From NCBI GenBank assembly GCA_963850915.1, contig CAWKND010000004.1, forward strand, positions 620,001 through 684,000: a stretch of 64,000 nucleotides of DNA, written 5' to 3'. The notes under the pieces were generated by a model. That model searched no databases, was not told where the DNA came from, and worked only from the letters and a program-made list of their open reading frames with translations. Source of the DNA: CAVTWH01 sp963850915 (GTDB lineage: Bacteria; Actinomycetota; Actinomycetes; Mycobacteriales; Micromonosporaceae). The translations under genes were made by a program, and so were the position numbers. This document shows, piece after piece, positions 50,945 to 57,296 of this stretch; within the stretch, counting starts at the first letter, position 1, and each line of letters starts with the position of its first letter.

Positions 50945-51643
50945 TTAGAGGCCGGAGAGGCGCTGGCCGGCGCGGACCACGGCCATCGCATGCCGGTCGC
51001 CGGGGCGGCGGCCGAGCCGCTCGATCGGGCCGGAGACGCTGATCGAGGCGATCACCCGGCCGGTACGGTCGCGGATCGGGGCGGAGACGCTGGCCACACC
51101 GGGCTCGCGCTCGGCGACGCTCTGCGCCCAGCCGCGGCGGCGGACTTCGGCGAGGGTACGGCCGGTGAACTTGCACCGTGGCAACAGCGGCATCACCGCC
51201 TCCGGTGGCTCCCAGGCGAGCAGTACCTGCGCGGCCGAGCCCGCCGTCATCGGCAGCACCGCACCCACCGGTACCGTGTCGCGCAGCCCGCTGGCCCGCT
51301 CGGCGGCGGCCACGCAGACGCGTTCGTCGGCCCGGCGCAGGTAGAGTTGGGCGCTCTCACCCGTTGCGTCGCGCAGCGCGGTGAGCATCGGCTCGGCAGC
51401 GGTGAGCAGGACGTCGGGAGCGGCGTTGGCAAGTTCACCGAGGCGCGGGCCGGGGCGCCACCGGCCCTGCTGGTCACGTACGAGCATGCGATGGATCTCC
51501 AGCGCCTGGGCCAGCCGGTGGGCCGTGGCGCGCGGCAGCTTGGTCCGCTCCACCAGTTCGGCCAGGCTGGCGCCATCGACACAGGCGGCGAGAATCACCA
51601 CCGCCTTGTCGAGCACGCCGACGCCGCTCATACTATGTCCCAT
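50945..51643 (-). CDS. ndgR: IclR-family regulator of leuCD (NdgR/LtbR type)
   Basis: This 232-residue regulator has an N-terminal winged helix (LAELVERTKLPRATAHRLAQALE) and a C-terminal IclR effector domain (CVAAAERASGLRDTVPVG, MTAGSAAQVLLAWE, REPGVASVSAPIRD, SVSGPIERL). Sequence and divergent placement 37 bp from leuC match NdgR of Streptomyces and LtbR of Corynebacterium, which control leuCD and other amino-acid genes. The ATG at 51643 lies 7 nt after TATGTT. Two further ATGs sit in the ribosome-site area (51655, 51631), so the exact start is open. Confidence 0.9.
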   Translation of the reverse strand: MGHSMSGVGVLDKAVVILAACVDGASLAELVERTKLPRATAHRLAQALEIHRMLVRDQQGRWRPGPRLGELANAAPDVLLTAAEPMLTALRDATGESAQLYLRRADERVCVAAAERASGLRDTVPVGAVLPMTAGSAAQVLLAWEPPEAVMPLLPRCKFTGRTLAEVRRRGWAQSVAEREPGVASVSAPIRDRTGRVIASISVSGPIERLGRRPGDRHAMAVVRAGQRLSGL

Positions 51644-51680
51644 AAGCCGAAACATACCTCCCAAACTTTAGGATGTCCAG
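51644..51680. promoter_or_regulatory. divergent ndgR-leuC promoter region
   Basis: 37 bp carry both leaderless-type -10 elements: TATGTT on the minus strand (51651-51656) and TAGGAT on the plus strand (51669-51674, 6 nt from the leuC ATG). Any regulator bound here would affect both genes. Confidence 0.6.
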
Positions 51681-53087
51681 ATGGTGGGAGCACCGAAGAC
51701 ACTGGCGGAGAAGGTCTGGGACGCGCACGTCGTCCACTCTGCGGAGGGCGAGCCGGACCTGCTCTACATCGACCTGCACCTGGTCCATGAGGTCACCAGC
51801 CCGCAGGCCTTCGACGGGCTGCGCAACGCCGGTCGGCCGGTCCGCCGCCCCGATCTGACGATCGCGACCGAGGACCACAACACGCCGACCGACAACCTCC
51901 TCACCATTGCCGACCCGGTGTCCCGCACGCAGATCGAGACGCTGCGCAAGAACTGCGCCGACTTCGGCATCAAGCTGCACTCGCTGGGCGACTCCGAGCA
52001 GGGTGTGGTGCACGTGATGGGGCCGCAGGTCGGGCTGACCCAGCCGGGCATGACGATCGTCTGTGGCGACTCACACACCTCCACCCACGGCGCCTTCGGC
52101 TCGATCGCCTTCGGCATCGGTACCTCCGAGGTGGAGCACGTACTGGCCACCCAGACGCTGCCGCAGAACAAGCCGAAGACGATGGCGGTCAACGTGGTCG
52201 GCGAACTGCAGCCGGGCGTAACCGCCAAGGACCTGATCCTGGCGCTGATCACCCAGGTGACCACCGGCGGCGGCCGGGGACACATCGTGGAGTACCGCGG
52301 GCCGGCCATCGAGAAGCTCTCGATGGAGGGTCGGATGACCATCTCCAACATGTCCATCGAGTGGGGTGCCCGGGCCGGGATGATCGCACCGGACGACACC
52401 ACCTTCGCGCACCTGAAGGGCCGCCCGTACGCGCCCAAGGGCGCCGACTGGGACGCCGCCGTGGAGTACTGGCGCAGCCTGCGTACCGACGAGGGCGCGG
52501 TCTTCGACACCGAGGTGACCCTGGACGCCAGCGCCGTCACCCCGTTCGTCACCTGGGGTACCAACCCGGGGCAGGGCGCACCGCTGTCGGCGTCGGTACC
52601 CGACCCGGACACCTTCGAGTCGGAGGCCGAGCGCAACGCCGCCCACCGGGCCCTGGAATACATGGCACTCACGCCCGGTACGCCACTGCGGGACGTCGCG
52701 GTCGACGTGGTCTTCGTGGGCTCCTGCACCAACGGGCGCCTGGAGGACCTGCGCGCCGCGGCCGAGGTCATCAAGGGCCGCAAGGTCGCCGACGGGGTAC
52801 GGATGCTCGTCGTACCCGGCTCCGCCGCTGTCCGGGCGGAGGCCGAACTGGAGGGCCTGGGCGAGGTGTTCACCGCGGCCGGTGCCGAGTGGCGCTTTGC
52901 CGGCTGCTCCATGTGTCTGGGCATGAACCCGGACACGCTGAAGCCGGGCGAGCGCTCCGCCTCCACCTCCAACCGCAACTTCGAGGGCCGGCAGGGCAAG
53001 GGTGGGCGTACCCACCTGGTCTCCCCACAGGTCGCCGCCGCCACCGCCGTTCTCGGCCACCTGGCCGCCCCGGCCGACCTGAACTGA
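51681..53087 (+). CDS. leuC: 3-isopropylmalate dehydratase large subunit
   Basis: This 468-residue aconitase-family protein holds the 4Fe-4S cluster through VGSCTNGR and CSMCLGMNPD. It carries TLAEKVWDAHVV at the N terminus, CGDSHTSTHGAFG, and STSNRNFEGRQGKGGRTHLVSP at the C terminus. With LeuD it isomerises 2- to 3-isopropylmalate; with CimA present it may also process citramalate. The mRNA is leaderless by promoter spacing. leuD follows after 28 nt. Confidence 0.96.
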   Translation: MVGAPKTLAEKVWDAHVVHSAEGEPDLLYIDLHLVHEVTSPQAFDGLRNAGRPVRRPDLTIATEDHNTPTDNLLTIADPVSRTQIETLRKNCADFGIKLHSLGDSEQGVVHVMGPQVGLTQPGMTIVCGDSHTSTHGAFGSIAFGIGTSEVEHVLATQTLPQNKPKTMAVNVVGELQPGVTAKDLILALITQVTTGGGRGHIVEYRGPAIEKLSMEGRMTISNMSIEWGARAGMIAPDDTTFAHLKGRPYAPKGADWDAAVEYWRSLRTDEGAVFDTEVTLDASAVTPFVTWGTNPGQGAPLSASVPDPDTFESEAERNAAHRALEYMALTPGTPLRDVAVDVVFVGSCTNGRLEDLRAAAEVIKGRKVADGVRMLVVPGSAAVRAEAELEGLGEVFTAAGAEWRFAGCSMCLGMNPDTLKPGERSASTSNRNFEGRQGKGGRTHLVSPQVAAATAVLGHLAAPADLN

Positions 53088-53115
53088 CGCGCTGAGCCGG
53101 AGGAGAGACAGAGCA

Positions 53116-53706
53116 ATGGAGAAATTCACCGAGCACACCGGTACCGGCGCCCCACTGCGCCGGTCCAACGTGGACACCGACCAGATCATCCCGGCGGTGT
53201 ACCTGAAGCGGGTCACCCGTACCGGCTTCGAGGACGGCCTGTTCCGTGCCTGGCGCGACAATGACGAGAAGTTCGTGCTGAACCAGGATCGCTACGACGG
53301 CGCCACGATCCTGATCGCGGGTACCGACTTCGGTACCGGCTCCTCGCGCGAGCACGCCGTCTGGGCGCTGAAGGACTGGGGCTTCAAGGCGGTACTCTCG
53401 CCCCGCTTCGGCGACATCTTCCGCGGCAACGCCCTCAAGGAAGGGCTGCTGCCGGTCGAATTGGAGCTGGCCGCCATCGAAACCTTGTGGAACGCAGTGG
53501 AACTGGACCCGACCACCGCCATTTCCGTGGACGTGGTGGCCCGCGAGGTGCGCTCCGGCGGGCGTACCTGGCCCTTCCCGCTGGACGATTTCAGCCGCTG
53601 GCGCCTGCTGGAAGGCTTGGACGACATCGGTCTTACGCTCCGGCACGAGTCGTCGATCAGTCAGTATGAAGTGGACCGACCGGCCTTCAAACCCGTCGTC
53701 GCGTAG
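53116..53706 (+). CDS. leuD: 3-isopropylmalate dehydratase small subunit
   Basis: This 196-residue swivelling domain partners LeuC. Motifs: RRSNVDTDQIIPAVYLKR, GTDFGTGSSREHAVWAL, SPRFGDIFRGNALKEGLLPV. The ATG has GGAGGAGA about 10 nt upstream. It ends 20 nt before a strong intrinsic terminator. Confidence 0.96.
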   Translation: MEKFTEHTGTGAPLRRSNVDTDQIIPAVYLKRVTRTGFEDGLFRAWRDNDEKFVLNQDRYDGATILIAGTDFGTGSSREHAVWALKDWGFKAVLSPRFGDIFRGNALKEGLLPVELELAAIETLWNAVELDPTTAISVDVVAREVRSGGRTWPFPLDDFSRWRLLEGLDDIGLTLRHESSISQYEVDRPAFKPVVA

Positions 53707-53720
53707 CCCAAAATCCCCGC

Positions 53721-53760
53721 AAACTCCCCCGATCGGCGCTCCGATCGGGGGAGTTTTGTT
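53721..53760. terminator. intrinsic terminator after leuCD
   Basis: A 16-bp perfect stem (AAACTCCCCCGATCGG / CCGATCGGGGGAGTTT) with loop CGCT, followed by TGTT. It is A/T-flanked on both sides. Confidence 0.9.
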
Positions 53761-53790
53761 TGGGCGCAAGGACTTTTTTGTGCCCGATGT

Positions 53791-53819
53791 TTGAATGTTT
53801 GGCGCAAAGGGCATAACGT
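53791..53819 (+). promoter_or_regulatory. promoter of the HU-like gene
   Basis: TTGAAT, 17 nt, TAACGT. The transcript would start near 53826, leaving a 5' UTR of about 40 nt with a Shine-Dalgarno site. Confidence 0.6.
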
Positions 53820-53867
53820 GCGCGCAGAATGGCCCAGTGGGGCCACATTGTGTACGGGAGGGTAGTT

Positions 53868-54530
53868 GTGAACAAAGCCGAGCTCATTGATGCGCTCGCA
53901 GCACGTCTGGGCGACAAGAAAGCGGCGTCCAGCGCGCTCGATGCCGTACTTGGTGAAATCCAGACCGCGGTCACCAAGGGCGACAAGGTTTCCATCACCG
54001 GTTTCGGGGTTTTCGAGAAGCGGGCCCGCGCGGCGCGTACCGCTCGCAACCCGCGTACCGGCGAGACTGTGAAGGTGAAGAAGACGTCGGTTCCGGCGTT
54101 CCGCCCCGGCTCCAGCTTCAAGGACCAGGTGGCCAGCGGCAAGGTTGCCAAGGCCGCGCCGGTGAAGAAGACCGCTCCTGCCAAGACCACCGCTGCCAAG
54201 GCCACCACGGCGAAGGCGACTGCGGCCAAGGCGACGACGGCCAAGGCCACCACCGCGAAGGCGGCCCCGGCCAAGAAGGCGACCACGGTCACCAAGGCCG
54301 CTCCGGCCAAGAAGGCGACCACGGTCACCAAGGCCGCTCCGGCCAAGAAGGCGACCACGGTCACCAAGGCCGCTCCGGCCAAGAAGACCACCACCGCCAA
54401 GGCTGCGCCGGCGAAGGCCGCTGCCGCCAAGAAGACCACGGCCGCCAAGAAGACGACCGCCGCGGCCACCCCCCGTCGTACCGCGACGGTGAGCACCGCC
54501 CGCAAGGCTCCGGCGCGCCGGGCCAGCTGA
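53868..54530 (+). CDS. HU-family nucleoid protein with Lys/Ala-rich tail
   Basis: This 220-residue protein has an N-terminal HU domain (NKAELIDALAARLGDKKAAS, GDKVSITGFGVFEKR, ARNPRTGETVKVKKTSVPAFRPG; about residues 1-92). A histone-H1-like tail of about 125 residues rich in Lys, Ala, Thr and Pro follows, as in mycobacterial HupB and Streptomyces HupS. The tail contains a 12-residue repeat (AAPAKKATTVTK) three times. The GTG at 53868 is chosen for GGGAGGG just upstream. The tail should strengthen DNA compaction. Confidence 0.94.
   Translation: MNKAELIDALAARLGDKKAASSALDAVLGEIQTAVTKGDKVSITGFGVFEKRARAARTARNPRTGETVKVKKTSVPAFRPGSSFKDQVASGKVAKAAPVKKTAPAKTTAAKATTAKATAAKATTAKATTAKAAPAKKATTVTKAAPAKKATTVTKAAPAKKATTVTKAAPAKKTTTAKAAPAKAAAAKKTTAAKKTTAAATPRRTATVSTARKAPARRAS
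54264..54380 (+). repeat. 36-bp coding tandem repeat in the HU tail
   Basis: About three near-identical 36-bp units (begin GCCAAGAAGGCGACCACGGT) encode the 12-residue repeat of the Lys/Ala tail. Confidence 0.85.
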
Positions 54531-54576
54531 GGCTGCGCTCCAGTCCGCTGGAGCAGCCACAGCACCAGCGCACCTC

Positions 54577-54605
54577 GAAGGCGCCCGCGATTCGCGGGCG
54601 CCTTC
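54577..54605. terminator. bidirectional terminator HU gene / NUDIX gene
   Basis: GAAGGCGCCCGCGA / TCGCGGGCGCCTTC, a 14-bp stem with a minimal loop, between convergent genes. Confidence 0.8.
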
Positions 54606-54654
54606 AGCGTTCCCCGGCCCGGGTTGCTGCGGGCCGGCTCGGGATTGGGGCGGC

Positions 54655-55542
54655 TCAGGGGAGGCGGTCGAGGCCGATCAGCTGCGGGCCGGTGGAGTTG
54701 TTGCCGGCGAAGGCGAGCAGCCAGCCGGTACCCTTCGGGGTCTGGAAATCGTCCGCCAGCGGCCAACTCTGCGGCCGCATGCTGTCCAGGAGAGGCGGGA
54801 TCACCTTGCCCTGGCTGCACACCACGGTGGTACGCCCGCGGCGGGCCAGGGCCAGCAGGGCGGTGCGGGCACCGGGTACGCCGGCCGGGGAGTGCTCGCC
54901 GAAGGCCGGCTCCAGTTCGACCGGCAGCCCCAACGGCGCCACGGTCTCCTGACAGCGCACCGGCTCCGCCGAGATCACCCGGCTCGGCTGGAACAGCCCG
55001 GCCACCGGGGTCAGCCGCTGCACCTCGGCCAATCCACGCCGCGACAACGGGCGCAGCTCGTCCGGGCCGGTCCAGCCTTCCCGGGTACCGGCGTGCGCGT
55101 GCCGGACCAGTACCAGCTCCGTGGTCACCGGCGGCGCCTCGGTGAACGCGCGCAGTACCCCCCGGTCGTGTGAGTACGTCAGCATCGCCGGTGCGTCGCC
55201 GACCGGTACCCAACGCGCCTCGGAGACCTCGTGGTCGGACTCGCGCCCGGCATCGGTGACCACCCGCATGGACCAGAAGTCCACGCTCTTCAACTCGCCG
55301 GGCGTACCGGTCAGGTACTCCACCGTTGGCAGCCGCAGCTGCGGTACCGCGGTGACTCCGGTCTCCTCCAGCACCTCGCGTACCGCCGCCGCCAGTACCG
55401 CCTCGCCCGGCTCCAGCTTGCCCTTGGGTAGCGTCCAGTCCCCGTACCGGTCGCGGTGTACCAGCATCACCTCGCGCCCGCGCCCGATGCCGCGCCAGAC
55501 CACGCCGCCCGCGGACCGTACCGTCGTCTGCGGCGCAGTCAT
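54655..55542 (-). CDS. NUDIX hydrolase fused to histidine phosphatase (MutT1 type)
   Basis: This 295-residue two-domain protein has a NUDIX domain (residues ~8-135, Nudix box GKLEPGEAVLAAAVREVLEE) and a C-terminal histidine phosphatase domain starting LVLVRHAHAG (R-H-x-x). It matches mycobacterial MutT1, which hydrolyses 8-oxo-dGTP and diadenosine polyphosphates. In the phosphatase domain the second His region reads TVVCSQGKVIPP, where a classical enzyme would have C-S-H; that residue change may reduce activity. The position between hupB and ppk matches mycobacteria. The ATG at 55542 follows the upstream gene closely. Confidence 0.88.
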   Translation of the reverse strand: MTAPQTTVRSAGGVVWRGIGRGREVMLVHRDRYGDWTLPKGKLEPGEAVLAAAVREVLEETGVTAVPQLRLPTVEYLTGTPGELKSVDFWSMRVVTDAGRESDHEVSEARWVPVGDAPAMLTYSHDRGVLRAFTEAPPVTTELVLVRHAHAGTREGWTGPDELRPLSRRGLAEVQRLTPVAGLFQPSRVISAEPVRCQETVAPLGLPVELEPAFGEHSPAGVPGARTALLALARRGRTTVVCSQGKVIPPLLDSMRPQSWPLADDFQTPKGTGWLLAFAGNNSTGPQLIGLDRLP

Positions 55543-55555
55543 CGCAGCCGCCCGG

Positions 55556-57100
55556 TCACGGCAGCCACTCGCTGAGCTCCGGCTCGGCCGCGTTGTCCCA
55601 GACATGCGGGAAGTTGACCCGCACCTCGCGGATCAGCGCCCGCTCCCGCTCGGCGAGTTGACCGGCGGTGACGGCGAGCAGGTGGTCGTCCGGATCCGCC
55701 CGGGCCACCGCGAGCCAGGTCTCGGCCGCCACCGCGGCGTCCTGATGCTCGCCGAGTTGGTTCTGTACCTTGCCGATCGCCTTGGCCAACGCACGGGCCT
55801 GGCCACCGAGCAGTGGCGCCACGGCTTCGACGGCGTAGCGGGCGCGCTTGGCGCTGATGCGTACCTCGTGCCACTCGTGGTCGGTATCCAGCCGGGTCAG
55901 CTCACCGGCCCCGGTGACGCCCTGCTTGCCGTACGCCAGCTGGTGCCACGGCTTGGAGGCCAGCCGGGGCAGCAGTACCTTCGCCTTGCCCCCGGCCCGG
56001 CCGGTCGCGAGTCGGGGCGCCCGGGCAGCCTCGATCAGCTCGTCGAGCAGCGCGTGGTACCGGGGACTGCGCAGCACCTCGTCCAGTGCGGTCATCGCGT
56101 CCTCGTACCGGGCGGCCAGTTCAGCGTCGATGTGCGCCACGCTCGCCTGGTCCAGTGGCGCCACCGGATCCAGCGTCGCCGTGTGGTGCAGCCGGGCGCG
56201 CAGTACCTCGGCGTCGCGTACCGCGCCGAGCGCATCCGCCAGCCAGCTCAGGTGCTCGCGCAGTCCGTTGGCCCACCGGGCATCCAACAGCGCCCGGAAC
56301 GTCTTCAGATCACTGCGCAGCCGGCGACAGCCCACCCGCATCTGGTGCACGGCGGTATCCCCGTCGGGCAGTGCCAGACGCAGGCGTACCAGCGGATCGT
56401 GGTCGAGAATGCGGCCGATGTCGGCGCGGATCGCGGCGGTGACCACGTCCCCGGCGGTGGGCTTGGCCGGCATCGGCGTACTGATCGGGAAATCCGCCGG
56501 GGGCAGCGCGCCGAGCGCCCGGATGTGCTTGGCGGTGAACGTCTCCGGCGGCCGCGCACCGGCCTCGACGAGCAGCTCCGCCACGGCGCCGAGGAATTTC
56601 GGCTTGGCCGTGTGCCGCTCCACCTCGACTTCCCGGAACTTCTGCCGGACCTGCTTGCCGTCCAGTACCGCAACCGTGTCGTCGTCCACCTCGGCGAGCA
56701 GCTGGCCGTCGGCGTCGCGCAGCTCGTAGACGGTGCGCCGGGTACGCAGCACCACCACGGGGCGTACCGGCGCGCCCCGGGTGTACCGGGTAACCAGCGC
56801 CAGCAACTCGTCCGGTGGCGCCCCGCCCTGCCCGCCACCGAAGACGCCGGGTCTGGAGATCTCGATGCGGGTGCCCGGTACCTCGGTGGGCAGCTTCGCC
56901 GTCCACGGGTCCCGGTCGCCCCGGCGGAACCGGAGCGACGCACCGGATCGGGCCAGCCGCAGGTCCTCGGTGTCGAAGTAGGTGGCGCGCAGGGGAACCG
57001 CCGGTACCGCCACCACCCGGCCACCGGCCGGCAGCGCAGCGCTCAGATCCGGAACGGAGAACCCGGCATCCACCTCGAACTTGCGCTCCTCCTCCAACAT
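55556..57100 (-). CDS. CYTH-CHAD domain protein
   Basis: This 514-residue protein starts with a CYTH triphosphate-tunnel domain (EEERKFEV at residues 3-10, ATYFDTEDLRLARSG, LRFRRGD, KFREVEVE). A CHAD domain of alpha-helical hairpins follows (VHQMRVGCRRLRSDLKTF, WHEVRISAKRARYAVE), with conserved His/Arg/Lys that bind polyphosphate. It may hydrolyse or bind triphosphate or polyphosphate. It sits 196 bp from ppk and is read the same way. The ATG at 57100 lies 7 nt after TAGGGT. Confidence 0.9.
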   Translation of the reverse strand: MLEEERKFEVDAGFSVPDLSAALPAGGRVVAVPAVPLRATYFDTEDLRLARSGASLRFRRGDRDPWTAKLPTEVPGTRIEISRPGVFGGGQGGAPPDELLALVTRYTRGAPVRPVVVLRTRRTVYELRDADGQLLAEVDDDTVAVLDGKQVRQKFREVEVERHTAKPKFLGAVAELLVEAGARPPETFTAKHIRALGALPPADFPISTPMPAKPTAGDVVTAAIRADIGRILDHDPLVRLRLALPDGDTAVHQMRVGCRRLRSDLKTFRALLDARWANGLREHLSWLADALGAVRDAEVLRARLHHTATLDPVAPLDQASVAHIDAELAARYEDAMTALDEVLRSPRYHALLDELIEAARAPRLATGRAGGKAKVLLPRLASKPWHQLAYGKQGVTGAGELTRLDTDHEWHEVRISAKRARYAVEAVAPLLGGQARALAKAIGKVQNQLGEHQDAAVAAETWLAVARADPDDHLLAVTAGQLAERERALIREVRVNFPHVWDNAAEPELSEWLP

Positions 57101-57107
57101 CCGGCTC

Positions 57108-57113
57108 ACCCTA
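57108..57113 (-). promoter_or_regulatory. leaderless -10 element of the CYTH-CHAD gene
   Basis: On the minus strand TAGGGT, 7 nt, ATG at 57100. Confidence 0.55.
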
Positions 57114-57200
57114 GTCCAGTCAAGTGAACACGGCCGATGCTGCTTTTCCGGTCGCCGCTGCCCGGCAGCGCCTCCCCGGCAGCGTCTCCCGACCAACGGT

Positions 57201-57280
57201 GACCGGGCAACAGTGACCGGGCAACAGTGACCGGGCAACAGTGACCGGGCAACAGTGACCGGGCAACGGCGACCGGGTGG
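57201..57280. repeat. 14-bp tandem repeat between ppk and the CYTH-CHAD gene
   Basis: Five units GACCGGGCAACAGT at 57201, 57215, 57229, 57243 and 57257 (last one variant), then a partial unit. It fills most of the 196-bp gap. Confidence 0.88.
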
Positions 57281-57296
57281 CGCTGCGGGGCGACGG

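Noticed and set aside
49653..51176. A 507-residue reading of the HEPN frame
   Set aside because: The extra N-terminal part lies antisense-like over the nucleotidyltransferase gene in another frame and is proline/arginine-rich; the ATG at 50117 overlapping the upstream stop is a better start.
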